64,000 bases of DNA from Martelella sp. HB161492. GTDB lineage: Bacteria > Pseudomonadota > Alphaproteobacteria > Rhizobiales > Rhizobiaceae. Within the stretch, counting starts at the first letter, position 1, and each line of letters begins with the position of its first letter. The notes beneath the pieces are model-generated. The model saw nothing but the letters and a program-made list of their open reading frames with translations. It did not search any database and was not told where the DNA came from. This document shows, in pieces, positions 18,255-26,815 of the stretch. Where the stretch lies: NCBI RefSeq assembly GCF_013184775.1, contig NZ_JAATVV010000001.1, positions 434,001 to 498,000 of the forward strand, given 5' to 3'. The position numbers were made by a program, and so were the translations under genes.

Positions 18255-19065
18255 TGCGGCCTCCTTTCAGTGAGGTCGTGCGCTCAAGGATCCAGTCCGC
18301 AACCAGATTGACGGAGATGGCCAGTGCGGCAATGGCAACGGCGGGCAGCAACGCTGCGGGAATGCCATAGACAATGCCATCCTTGTTTTCCTTCACGATA
18401 CCGCCCCAGTCTGCATTCGGCGGCTGGATGCCGAGACCAAGGAAGGACAGCGTTGAAATGAACAGCACGACAAAGATGAAGCGCATGCCGAGTTCGGCAA
18501 TCAGCGGTGAGATCGCGTTGGGCAGGATCTCGCGGAAGATGACCCATAGGCGGCCTTCGCCGCGCAGGCGTGCCGCCTCGACGAAATCCATCACCGCAAG
18601 ATCGACGGCAACGGCGCGCGACAGGCGATACATGCGCGTGGCTTCCAGAAGCCCGATCACGACAATCAGGATCGGAACGGTCACCGGCATGACCGAAAGC
18701 ACCACCAATGCGAAGATCAGTGCCGGAACCGCCATGATGAGATCCACCAGACGCGACAGAAGCTGATCGACCCAGCCGCCGATGGTTGCGGCAAACAGGC
18801 CAAGGGACGTGCCGACGACAAAGGCGACAAAGGTGGCGGCAATGGCAACGAAAATCGTCGTGCGGCCGCCATAGATCAGCCGTGACAGCAGGTCCCGGCC
18901 GATATTGTCGGTGCCGAGCCAGTGGGCGGCCGATGCCGGTTCCCAGACATCGCCAACCACTTCACTCACGCCATAGGGTGCAATCCAGGGGGCAAGCAGG
19001 GCGGTGGCGAAAAAGCCGATGGTGATGATCAGCCCGAGAAGGGCGGGCAGTGGAATTCTTTTCAT
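18247..19065 (-). CDS. Dpp/Opp-type ABC transporter permease (DppC-like)
   Basis: 272 residues, about six membrane segments. Typical DppC features: the N-terminal HWLGTDNIGRDLLSRLIYGGR near residue 48 and the EAA loop VEAARLRGEGRLWVIFREILPN near residue 160. Only 13 nt separate it from the DppB-like gene upstream, and it overlaps the ATPase start. It forms the membrane pore together with the DppB-like subunit. Confidence 0.93.
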   Translation of the reverse strand: MKRIPLPALLGLIITIGFFATALLAPWIAPYGVSEVVGDVWEPASAAHWLGTDNIGRDLLSRLIYGGRTTIFVAIAATFVAFVVGTSLGLFAATIGGWVDQLLSRLVDLIMAVPALIFALVVLSVMPVTVPILIVVIGLLEATRMYRLSRAVAVDLAVMDFVEAARLRGEGRLWVIFREILPNAISPLIAELGMRFIFVVLFISTLSFLGLGIQPPNADWGGIVKENKDGIVYGIPAALLPAVAIAALAISVNLVADWILERTTSLKGGRNG

Positions 19066-19078
19066 GTCCTGAGCCTCC

Positions 19079-20038
19079 TCATTTCGGGTGCCGGAGGCGC
19101 GGATTGGCCAGAATGGAACAGATATCCGCCAGCATGTTCAGCGTGATATAGACGGCAGCAAAGATGATGCCGCAGGCCTGTACGACAGGCACGTCGCGCT
19201 TGGCGACATGATCGACCAGATACTGGCCCATGCCGGGATATACAAACACGACCTCGACAACGACAACGCCGACCACGAGATAGGCCATGTTGAGCATGAC
19301 GACGTTGACGATCGGCGCAATCGCATTGGGAAAGGCGTGCCGCCAGATCACTTTGAACCGGCCAAGACCATTCAGTTCCGCCGTTTCGATATAGGCGGAC
19401 TGCATGACATTCAGAAGCGCGGCCCGGGTCATGCGCATCATATGCGCGAGCACCACCATGACCAGCACCGCCACCGGCAGCGCGATCGCATGCAGCTTGG
19501 CGAAGAATGACATGCCCGGATTGAGCATGGCGACCGAGGGCGCCCAGCCAAGCTGCACACCGATGTAGAAAATCAGAATATAGCTCAGCATGAATTCAGG
19601 CACCGAAATCGACGCCAGCGAGATCATGGAGATGAGCTTGTCCGGCCAGCGATTGCGGTAGAGAACCGAAACCAGGCCCAGGATAATGGCAAGCGGAACC
19701 GAAATAATGGCGGCGCATCCGGCCAGAAACAGCGTGTTGGACAACCGCGTCCCGATGGCTTTGGCGATATCCTGACCATTGGTCAGCGAGGTGCCGAGAT
19801 CACCGTGAAGCAGGCCGACCAGCCAGGAAATATAGCGCTGATAGACCGGGATGTTGAGACCGAGATCAGCGCGCAGATTTGCAAGCGCTTCCGGTGTGGC
19901 GGACTGGCCGAGAATGGCCTGGGCAACATCCCCCGGCAGCATCTGCGTGCCGGCAAAGATCAGGATCGATACGAGAAAGATCAGCATGAGGCCCAGCGCG
20001 ATCCGCTGGGCCACAAGCTTGAAAAGGGAGGCGTTCAT
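19079..20038 (-). CDS. Dpp/Opp-type ABC transporter permease (DppB-like)
   Basis: 319 residues. The N-terminal segment with MLPGDVAQAILGQSATPEALANLRADLGL near residue 35 is the DppB/OppB hallmark periplasmic loop; the EAA loop appears as YIETAELNGLGRFKVIWRHAFPN near residue 220. Its start is 9 nt after the binding-protein stop. It pairs with the DppC-like permease. Confidence 0.93.
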   Translation of the reverse strand: MNASLFKLVAQRIALGLMLIFLVSILIFAGTQMLPGDVAQAILGQSATPEALANLRADLGLNIPVYQRYISWLVGLLHGDLGTSLTNGQDIAKAIGTRLSNTLFLAGCAAIISVPLAIILGLVSVLYRNRWPDKLISMISLASISVPEFMLSYILIFYIGVQLGWAPSVAMLNPGMSFFAKLHAIALPVAVLVMVVLAHMMRMTRAALLNVMQSAYIETAELNGLGRFKVIWRHAFPNAIAPIVNVVMLNMAYLVVGVVVVEVVFVYPGMGQYLVDHVAKRDVPVVQACGIIFAAVYITLNMLADICSILANPRLRHPK

Positions 20039-20047
20039 GCGCGCGCC

Positions 20048-21634
20048 TCAGTTCTTCCAGCACTTGACCGGGGCCAGACCGTTCATCAGCTCGAAGACGC
20101 CATTTTCTTCCCAGCCCTGAACATCATCGCGCACGGCCTGCACGAATTCGTTGAACATCGGGCAGATCAGACCGCCCTCGTCCCTGAGAATATAGGCCAT
20201 TTCGCTGTAGAGCTTCTTGCGCTTGTCCTGATCCAGCTCGCCCTTGGCTTCAAGCAGCAGGGAATCGAACTTGGCATTGTCGAAATGCGTGTCGTTCCAG
20301 TCCGCACTCGAAAGATAGGCGGTGGTGTACATCTGATCCTGCACCGGACGGCCATCCCAGTAGGATGCGCAGAATGGCGTATTGTTCCAGACATCAGACC
20401 AGTAGCCATCATCGGGCTCGCGCTTGATCTCCAGCGGAATGCCGGCAGCCTGGGCGCTCTGCTGGAATAGCTGCGCCGCGTCGACAGCGCCGGGAAAAGC
20501 GGTTTCGGCAACGCGCAGCACGATCGGGCTGCCATCATGGCCGGAAGCCTTGTAGAGCGCTGCCGCCTTTTCCGGATCATATTCACGCTGCGGGATCGTG
20601 TCGTCGAATAGCGGATAGCTGGCATTGATCGGGAAATCATTGCCGACGGAACCATAACCCCGCAGGATCTTGTCGACCATTTCCTGCCTGTTGATGGCAT
20701 ATTTCAGCGCATTGCGCATTTCCTTGGTATCGAAAGGCGGCTGATCGCATTCCATGATGAAGACATAGTGACCGCGCCCGGCAACATGGTCGACGCGTAC
20801 GCCGGGGGCGCGATCGAGCAGACCGGCGACCTTGGGGGCGACCTGGTTGACGATATCGACCTGCCCCGACTGCAGCGCCGCATTGCGCGCCGTCGCATCG
20901 TTGATGACGGTCATCTCGACCGTCGAGAAGTGACCACGGCTGTCATCCCAGTAATTGCCGAATTTTTCGAAGGCATAGCGCACGCCCGGCTCGACCTCGA
21001 CAATCTTGTAGGCGCCGGTACCGATACCGGCGGTCGGGTCTTCGCGGCCGCCGTCTGGCTGGATCAGCAGGTGGAAATCCGAAAGCAGGTAAGGCAGATC
21101 TGCCGTCGGCGTGTCCACTTCGACAATCAGATTGTCGCCGTCAACGCGAATGTCGGAAATGCCGCGCATGATGCCGAGTGCACCTGATTTCGAGTTCTCG
21201 TCCGAATGGCGCAGCAGCGTCTGGCGCACATCTTCCGGGGTCAGGGTCTTGCCATTGTGGAACTCGACCCCCTTGCGGATCTTGAAGGCCCAGGTCTTGG
21301 CGTCATCGGAGGCTTCGAAGCTTTCCGCCAGGCGCGGATTGAGCGAACCGTCGGCATTGACCTCGAGGAGCTGTTCGCCATAGGTGCGGATCACATGAAA
21401 CGGTACCTGGCTGGCAGCAAGCGCCGGATCCAGCGAGGAGGTCGACGAACCGCCGCCAAGCCCCATGCGCAGCGTGCCGCCCTTGACGGGCTCCTGCGCC
21501 TGGGCCACCCGCCCAAGCATCGAACTGGCGGCCACCGCCCCGATGCCGAGCGCCGAGGTGCGTCCCATGAATTCACGGCGCGACATGCCGCCGGTCAAAG
21601 TGCGTGTTGCCAGAAATCTCAGATAATTATTCAT
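20048..21634 (-). CDS. Dpp/Opp-type periplasmic binding protein (SBP_bac_5) with Tat signal
   Basis: 528 residues. A Tat signal (SRREFMGRTSALGIGAVAASS, cleavage after VAQA near residue 48) is followed by a family-5 binding domain: GGTLRMGLGGGSSTSSLDPALA, then FHNGKTLTPEDV, a widely conserved segment. The start used, at 21634, follows ACGGAAGC; an in-frame Met at 21847 would overlap the upstream gene. A 115-nt gap separates it from the dehydrogenase-thioesterase gene, the largest gap inside this operon. The clustered carnitine enzymes suggest a quaternary amine ligand, which would be unusual for a family known mainly for peptides, nickel, glutathione and opines. Confidence 0.9.
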   Translation of the reverse strand: MNNYLRFLATRTLTGGMSRREFMGRTSALGIGAVAASSMLGRVAQAQEPVKGGTLRMGLGGGSSTSSLDPALAASQVPFHVIRTYGEQLLEVNADGSLNPRLAESFEASDDAKTWAFKIRKGVEFHNGKTLTPEDVRQTLLRHSDENSKSGALGIMRGISDIRVDGDNLIVEVDTPTADLPYLLSDFHLLIQPDGGREDPTAGIGTGAYKIVEVEPGVRYAFEKFGNYWDDSRGHFSTVEMTVINDATARNAALQSGQVDIVNQVAPKVAGLLDRAPGVRVDHVAGRGHYVFIMECDQPPFDTKEMRNALKYAINRQEMVDKILRGYGSVGNDFPINASYPLFDDTIPQREYDPEKAAALYKASGHDGSPIVLRVAETAFPGAVDAAQLFQQSAQAAGIPLEIKREPDDGYWSDVWNNTPFCASYWDGRPVQDQMYTTAYLSSADWNDTHFDNAKFDSLLLEAKGELDQDKRKKLYSEMAYILRDEGGLICPMFNEFVQAVRDDVQGWEENGVFELMNGLAPVKCWKN

Positions 21635-21749
21635 TTTGCTTCCGTCTTGCTTTGGGTTTGTCCGCAAAGGAGGCGGCTCGTATGCCTCGCAGATAGGGCG
21701 GAATGAAATTCGTATCGAAACGAGCCCATGATTTTTCCCGCTGGCGCCG

Positions 21750-23195
21750 CTAACGGCTACCGGGGCGTTCGCCGACAAAGCGCCCGGCGCCGTCGGCAGG
21801 TATATCGGCATGCAGGCGCGTGAATTCCGCCAGCTTTTCGGCGACATCGGCTGTCGGCATCGTGCTGCGCCGCGCTTTCAGATCGGTGTGCAGCAACAGC
21901 GTCTCCACCGTCGCAGAAAGCGTTCCGTCCCCGCGATAGATCCGATGGAACAGATGCATCTTCTTGCCTTCGCCATTCAGCAGCTGCGTTGTCACGGTCA
22001 GCGTGTCACCGGCGTGGACCTCATCGAGATAGCGCACGTGGCTCTCAACCGTGAAATAGCTCAGCCCTTGCGCGATATAGTCCGGGCCAGCTCCGATCAG
22101 GGCCATGAAACCGTCGGTCGCCTTGGAGCCGGCTTCCAGATAAAAGGTTTCGTTCATATGACCATTGTAATCGGTCCAGGACGCAGGGACCTGACGCTTC
22201 TGCGTCACCGGCAGCCCCTCATGCATGCCCGACACGGCAAGCCCGACCTCATGCGCCGCGATCACCTTGCCGGCAGCATTGCCGCTGACTTTCAGCGCCC
22301 GCAAAATGCCGACAAGATTGTCATCCCGCTCACGTTCGAGCCTGCGGATCGTTTTGTCGCCGGACTGGGCATCGGACTGGCCGGCGATCAGCGAAACCAG
22401 TTCATCGTTGAAGGCAGGAACATCCATCAGCTTCGTCCAGGGCCAAGACAGGGCCGGACCGAACTGGGCCATGAAATGCTTCATCCCCGCTTCACCGCCG
22501 GCGATCCGGTAGGTCTCGAACAGCCCCATCTGCGCAAAGCGAATGCCGAATCCCATGCGGATGGCTTCGTCGATATCTTCGGTGGTGGCGACGCCATCCT
22601 TGACCAGCCACAGGCTTTCGCGCCAGACCGCCTCCAGAAGTCGATCGGCGATATGAGCGTCAATCTCCCGCTTCAGCACCAGCGGATACATGCCGATTGC
22701 GCGCAATAGCTCAGCCGCGCGGGCGCAATGATCGGTATCGCCGACGAGCTCCACCAGCGGCAGGAGATAGACCGGATTGAAAGGATGCGCGACAATCACC
22801 CGCGCGCCCCCGCTTGTCAGTTCTGATGGTTTGAAGCCGGATGTCGACGAGCCGATGACAGCATCGCGCGGCGCGGCTGCAGAAATCGCTGCATGGATCT
22901 CATGCTTGACCGCCAGACGTTCCGGTACGCTTTCCTGCACCCATAAAGCGCCTGAAACGGCATCTTCCAGCCGGTCACAGAAGGTGAGACGCCCCTCTTC
23001 CGGCAAGGCATGATCGTAAAGGCCGGGCAGCGCATGACGGGCATTGGCGAGCACCGCGCCAATCTTGCGCTCAGCTTGCGGATCCGGATCAAAGACCGAA
23101 ACGTTATATCCATTCAGCAGAAACCGGGCCACCCAGCCACCGCCGATGACCCCGCCCCCGATGATGGCGGCTTTTCTGCCGCCATCCGGCGTCAT
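21750..23195 (-). CDS. Carnitine dehydrogenase fused to betainyl-CoA thioesterase
   Basis: 481 residues in two parts. Residues 1-320 are a 3-hydroxyacyl-CoA dehydrogenase-like L-carnitine dehydrogenase: Rossmann motif IIGGGVIGGGWVARF near residue 10 and the catalytic-site signature VAHPFNPVYLLPLVELV. From about residue 325 a hotdog-fold thioesterase follows (VPASWTDYNGHMNETFYLE, the Asp-containing 4HBT motif). In Pseudomonas these are separate (cdhA, cdhB); the fused form is known from rhizobia. It oxidises L-carnitine to 3-dehydrocarnitine with NAD+, and the thioesterase part is expected to release glycine betaine from betainyl-CoA. The start overlaps the upstream stop by 4 nt, coupling it to the BKACE enzyme that provides the intermediate step. 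Confidence 0.88.
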   Translation of the reverse strand: MTPDGGRKAAIIGGGVIGGGWVARFLLNGYNVSVFDPDPQAERKIGAVLANARHALPGLYDHALPEEGRLTFCDRLEDAVSGALWVQESVPERLAVKHEIHAAISAAAPRDAVIGSSTSGFKPSELTSGGARVIVAHPFNPVYLLPLVELVGDTDHCARAAELLRAIGMYPLVLKREIDAHIADRLLEAVWRESLWLVKDGVATTEDIDEAIRMGFGIRFAQMGLFETYRIAGGEAGMKHFMAQFGPALSWPWTKLMDVPAFNDELVSLIAGQSDAQSGDKTIRRLERERDDNLVGILRALKVSGNAAGKVIAAHEVGLAVSGMHEGLPVTQKRQVPASWTDYNGHMNETFYLEAGSKATDGFMALIGAGPDYIAQGLSYFTVESHVRYLDEVHAGDTLTVTTQLLNGEGKKMHLFHRIYRGDGTLSATVETLLLHTDLKARRSTMPTADVAEKLAEFTRLHADIPADGAGRFVGERPGSR

Positions 23196-24115
23196 GACGA
23201 GGCTCCCTTCGGTGCGCGTTTGACCAGACCCAGTTTGTCGCGCACGGCAGCCGGGCCGAGCACTGAGGCCCCCATGTTCTCGGCAATGGCGACCGCCTTT
23301 TCGACCAGTTGCGCATTGGTCGCCAGAACCCCCTTCTTCAGGTAGAGATTATCTTCCAGTCCAACGCGGATATTGCCCCCGGCCAGCACAGCGGCGGCGG
23401 CGAAGGGCATCTGATCGCGCCCGAGCGAGAAGGCCGACCAGTTCCAGTCGTCGGGCACATTGTTGACCATGGCCATGAATGTATTGAGATCATTCGGTGC
23501 GCCCCACGGCACGCCCATGCAGAGCTGAACCAGAGCCGGAGACCCCAGAACGCCTTCTTTCACCAATTGCTTGGCGAACCAGAGATGGCCGGTGTCAAAC
23601 GCCTCGATTTCGGGCTTCACCCCAAGCGCGGTCATCATCCCGCCCATGGCGCGCAGCATGCCGGGTGTATTGGCCATCACATAATCGGCTTCGGCAAAAT
23701 TCATCGTGCCGCAATCCAGCGTGCAGATTTCCGGCAGGCATTCGGCAATCGGCACCATCCGCTCGCTGGCGCCAACCAGATCCGTTCCAGCCGCATTGAC
23801 TGGCAGCGGGCTTTCGACCGAACCGAAAGTAATATCGCCGCCCATGCCAGCGGTCAGATTGAGCACCACATCAATTTCGGCATCGCGAATACGCTCGGTG
23901 ACCTCACGGTAAAGCGAGGGAAGACGCGAAGGAACGCCGGTTTCAGGGTCGCGGACATGACAGTGAACAATGGCTGCACCAGCCTTGGCCGCCTCGATCG
24001 CGCTCGTTGCGATCGCTTCCGGCGAGCGCGGAACATGGGGAGAGCGGTCCTGCGTGCCGCCGGAACCGGTAATGGCACATGTGATAAAGACATCCCTGTT
24101 CATTGTCAGTGGCAT
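23192..24115 (-). CDS. BKACE-family dehydrocarnitine cleavage enzyme (DUF849)
   Basis: 307 residues of the beta-keto acid cleavage enzyme family. His51 and His53 in AAIVHCHVRDPETG are the zinc ligands, and the protein has the family TIM-barrel layout with IRVGLEDNLYL near the C-terminus carrying the third (Glu) ligand. In carnitine degradation this enzyme uses acetyl-CoA to cleave 3-dehydrocarnitine into betainyl-CoA and acetoacetate. The start at 24115 has AAGGAG 5-6 nt before it. It is the first gene of the 9.3-kb minus-strand operon and is divergent from the AraC-type regulator. Confidence 0.88.
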   Translation of the reverse strand: MPLTMNRDVFITCAITGSGGTQDRSPHVPRSPEAIATSAIEAAKAGAAIVHCHVRDPETGVPSRLPSLYREVTERIRDAEIDVVLNLTAGMGGDITFGSVESPLPVNAAGTDLVGASERMVPIAECLPEICTLDCGTMNFAEADYVMANTPGMLRAMGGMMTALGVKPEIEAFDTGHLWFAKQLVKEGVLGSPALVQLCMGVPWGAPNDLNTFMAMVNNVPDDWNWSAFSLGRDQMPFAAAAVLAGGNIRVGLEDNLYLKKGVLATNAQLVEKAVAIAENMGASVLGPAAVRDKLGLVKRAPKGASS

Positions 24116-24169
24116 GCATGCTCCTTGATCGGTGCGGGCGGGCCCGCAACAGATTGCAATCCTATTCAC

Positions 24170-24481
24170 AGCCGCTCTATCGACGGCGTTCAGGCAAACT
24201 CAAATTGTCTCCACGCGAGACCAGTCTCCGCGCGGCGTTCAAACGTGCTAATCACAAAAATCGGACATGAGACGCGAGACGTCCTGAGCCCACAACGCGA
24301 TCGCAATGGGCGTGATCCAGTGGAAAAACAGTCAAGCGCGCCTATCTCAAGCGCGTCCCCCGTCAGGGAAAACTTCATCACCGGATCGTCCGATTGTCCC
24401 TGCAGCGGACCGGAAGGCAGCGACTGCGAGAACATGACGGTTTCGATGGGCCGGAGAATACGGTAGCCAGCCCGACAAGTT
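24170..24481. other. Divergent intergenic region between the carnitine operon and its regulator
   Basis: About 360 nt lie between the BKACE start and the regulator start. I find no credible gene here. The regulator-proximal 40 nt hold the direct repeats annotated separately; the remainder should contain the operon promoter, but I cannot pick a convincing -35/-10 pair by eye. Confidence 0.5.
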
Positions 24482-24521
24482 TTATCCTATAGTGCCAAAA
24501 TATTATCCAATAATGCCAAAA
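24482..24521 (+). promoter_or_regulatory. Two 19-bp direct repeats, probable AraC-type regulator site
   Basis: TTATCCTATAGTGCCAAAA (24482-24500) and TTATCCAATAATGCCAAAA (24503-24521) match at 17 of 19 positions. Their starts are 21 bp apart, two helical turns, which is the classic spacing for an AraC-family dimer on direct repeats. The second repeat ends 7 nt before the regulator ATG, where it replaces any recognisable ribosome-binding site, so binding would block the regulator's own expression. Confidence 0.7.
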
Positions 24522-24528
24522 GTGCCGC

Positions 24529-25470
24529 ATGAATGTCACATTTCTGCTTTTCGACGGGTTCTCGAACCTGGTTTTTTCCTGTCTTCTCGAGCCATTGAGA
24601 ATGGTTCACGAGCTCTATCAGGAAGACATCAGCTGGAATGTCGTCAGCGTCGATAACGCGCCTGTCGAGAGTTCGTCGCACCTTCTTCTGACGCCGAATG
24701 CCGGCATTGAAGATGTGGAGGTCTCGGATCTTCTCGTGATCATTTCAAGCAATGGCTATCGCCAGCACCCGACACCGGAAAATCAGCGTCTCGTCATGTC
24801 GCTTGCGCGTCAGAGCCGTACGGTTATCGGCGCGGATGCCGGTGCCTGGATCCTTGCCGCCACTGGCCTTCTCGACGACCTGACAGCGACACTGCACTGG
24901 TCCGTGATCAGCGAATTTGCCGAGACTTTTCCGCAGGTCCGGGTCAGCCAGAGCACCTATGTCATGGACGGGCGGATCTGGAGCTGCGGCGGCGCATCAA
25001 CGGCGCTCGAACTGATCCTCGCCTTTATCAGTGAACAGTTCGGTGCGGCCCGCGCCTTCATGACCTCTTCGATGTTCATGCATGATGCAAGCCCGCATAA
25101 GGACGGCGTGCGCATGACAACGGCACTGTCCATCCCCGGTCGCAACCGCATGGACCAGATCATCAACATCATGGTCGAAACGATCGAGCACCCGCTGTCT
25201 CTTTCCGCCCTGGCCGAACGGGCTCACATGTCCACCCGGACACTGAACCGGCTGTTCAAGGCAGAGCTTGGCATGGCCCCCGGCCAGTATTACCAGAACC
25301 TGCGGCTTGTGCATGCGCGCGAGATGGCCGAAAATACCACGCTCGGCCTGCGCGAAATCGCCATCCGCTCCGGCTACTCGGACGCATCAGCGCTCAGCAA
25401 GGCGTTCCAGAAGACCTATGGACACCCGGTGCGCAGGGTTGAGAAGAAGATATCACAGGGCAGTGGCTAG
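24529..25470 (+). CDS. cdhR: GATase1/AraC-family regulator of carnitine catabolism (CdhR-like)
   Basis: 313 residues. An N-terminal class-I glutamine-amidotransferase-like sensor (FLLFDGFSNLVFSCLLEPLRM near residue 4) carries GADAGAWILAATGLLDD where catalytic relatives have a Cys, so it is a sensor, not an enzyme. A C-terminal AraC domain holds two helix-turn-helix units (LSALAERAHMSTRTLNRLFK and LREIAIRSGYSDASALSKAF). This is the architecture of CdhR and GbdR, activators of carnitine and glycine betaine catabolism. It is divergent from the carnitine operon. No good Shine-Dalgarno precedes the ATG, so leaderless or weak translation is possible. The TAG stop lies inside an intergenic repeat. 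Confidence 0.88.
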   Translation: MNVTFLLFDGFSNLVFSCLLEPLRMVHELYQEDISWNVVSVDNAPVESSSHLLLTPNAGIEDVEVSDLLVIISSNGYRQHPTPENQRLVMSLARQSRTVIGADAGAWILAATGLLDDLTATLHWSVISEFAETFPQVRVSQSTYVMDGRIWSCGGASTALELILAFISEQFGAARAFMTSSMFMHDASPHKDGVRMTTALSIPGRNRMDQIINIMVETIEHPLSLSALAERAHMSTRTLNRLFKAELGMAPGQYYQNLRLVHAREMAENTTLGLREIAIRSGYSDASALSKAFQKTYGHPVRRVEKKISQGSG

Positions 25471-25530
25471 AGCGCCGTGCGCCCTTTTGGAGGCAGCACG
25501 ACGCTCTATCTTATTGAATCTCCGCATCAC
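25468..25530. repeat. Palindromic intergenic repeat, short copy
   Basis: A 13-bp stem with one mismatch (TAGAGCGCCGTGC at 25468-25480 against GCACGACGCTCTA at 25496-25508), then TCTTATTGAATC and a GCATC tail. The same series (TAGAGCGCC, CGCTATCTTATTGAATC, CGCATC) recurs at 26711-26815. It resembles the mosaic palindromic repeats common between rhizobial genes. The regulator's stop codon TAG is the first triplet of the repeat. Confidence 0.65.
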
Positions 25531-25562
25531 AGTGACCTTCGCCGCCTGGCGGACGGATCGCC

Positions 25563-26444
25563 TCAGCCAGCGCAGAAGGCTGCGATCTTGCCGGCTATCC
25601 CGGCAAAGGTCCGCGCCGCACGCGTGCTTTCATGCCGCGCCCGCAGCCAGCCATGAACCAGTCCTGCCGATGTCTCGACGGTGATATCGGTTCCACATTT
25701 TGCCGCTGCCTCGGCATAGCGAAGCGCGTCATCATGCAGCGGATCACATTCGGCGGGAAAAATGAAGGTCGGCGGCAAGCGGGCCAGATCGCCGGCGCTT
25801 GCGGTCGCACGCGGGTCATCGCGCTCGCCGCCGCGCACGGCGCCATAGGCTTCCACCTCATCGCGGCTCAACAGCGGAGCATGGGCATGGCGCTCAAAAC
25901 TGCCGCCTTCTGGCGCAAAGCCGAGCGCCGGGTAGATCAGGAACTGGCCGATAATGCGGGCGTCGTGCCAGCAACCACAAAGACAGGCGCATAGCGATGC
26001 ACCGGCGCTGTCACCGCACAGCACCACGTCGCAGGTTTCGACCAGTGATTTGACAACGGCCAGCAGGTCATCATAGGCGGCCGGGTGACGATGTTCCGGG
26101 GACAGGCGATAATCGACGGATACGACGCGGCGCTGTGTTGCAGCGGCGATCTCGGCGCAAACGTCATCATGACTGTCGAGGCCGCCGAGCACGAAGCCCC
26201 CGCCGTGAACATAGACGATCACCGTTGCCGTTTCCTCACCATAGATCCGGACCGGAACATCGGCGATCCGGCCATCGGAAACGGCAAGCCCGGCGGGACG
26301 CCCCGCGTGAAAATGGGCCGCCATCCGATCATAGGCCGCACGCTGTCCCTGCCAGTCATCTGCGGCGAGGTCTGCGCTATAGAATGAGAGCGTCTTGTCG
26401 ATGAATGCGACGACATCCTGATCCAGTATGGCGCGGTAATCCAA
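25563..26444 (-). CDS. Alpha/beta hydrolase, hormone-sensitive-lipase-like esterase
   Basis: 293 residues, no signal peptide, cytoplasmic. Oxyanion motif YVHGGGFVLGG near residue 80, nucleophile Ser in LCGDSAGASLC near residue 145, acid Asp in FPAECDPLHDD and catalytic His in GLVHGW near the C-terminus: a complete family IV esterase set. It probably hydrolyses short-chain acyl esters or carbamates. It stands alone between two copies of an intergenic repeat, about 370 nt from the aldehyde dehydrogenase gene upstream, so operon membership is uncertain. An acylcarnitine esterase role is tempting from the neighbouring carnitine operon but unsupported. Confidence 0.87.
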   Translation of the reverse strand: MDYRAILDQDVVAFIDKTLSFYSADLAADDWQGQRAAYDRMAAHFHAGRPAGLAVSDGRIADVPVRIYGEETATVIVYVHGGGFVLGGLDSHDDVCAEIAAATQRRVVSVDYRLSPEHRHPAAYDDLLAVVKSLVETCDVVLCGDSAGASLCACLCGCWHDARIIGQFLIYPALGFAPEGGSFERHAHAPLLSRDEVEAYGAVRGGERDDPRATASAGDLARLPPTFIFPAECDPLHDDALRYAEAAAKCGTDITVETSAGLVHGWLRARHESTRAARTFAGIAGKIAAFCAG

Positions 26445-26710
26445 TTTTCATATCCTCATTGCTCGTGTCGGACGTCTTTCCCGTTCGCGCCCGCCCTTGA
26501 CGCTCGCCCCTGTTTCGCAATCGGCATGCGGCAGAAGATCTGCTCCTCCGGGCATAGGCAGAATGCCATAGACCCTCCAGAGACAAGCGGGCAAAATATG
26601 TGGAAAAGCCGGTAGGAAATGGCTGGCGGCCAGCGCCAGCAGCCCCGCCCGAAGGATAAAACCCGCAAAGGCCGGGCCGATCATGGACGGGATCCTCGAA
26701 CGGCATGGCC
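26445..26710. other. Intergenic stretch without a convincing gene
   Basis: Together with the adjacent repeat this is a 367-nt gap between the esterase start and the aldehyde dehydrogenase stop. Short open frames are present on the minus strand but none has family-like composition. It should contain the esterase promoter. Confidence 0.5.
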
Positions 26711-26815
26711 TAGAGCGCCATGCCTCCCTTTGAACCCACCAGGACGCGCTATCTTATTGAATCGACGCATCGTTCTTTTCGAAAATCGATTACGACTTTC
26801 GAGCCGAACCGCTAG
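26711..26815. repeat. Palindromic intergenic repeat, long copy
   Basis: Begins TAGAGCGCCATGCC, continues through GGACGCGCTATCTTATTGA, and ends with TTTTCGAAAATCGATTACG and GAGCCGAACCGCTAG. The first half matches the short copy at 25468-25530; the second half adds another palindromic block (TTTTCGAAAA). The aldehyde dehydrogenase stop codon (reverse of CTA, 26812-26814) lies in its end. The mosaic layout resembles RIME-type elements of rhizobia. Confidence 0.65.

Noticed and set aside
16620-24115. Peptide or opine uptake as the role of the Dpp-type importer
   Set aside because: Possible for the family, but every catabolic gene recognised in the same transcription unit belongs to carnitine degradation and no peptidase or opine oxidase is present.
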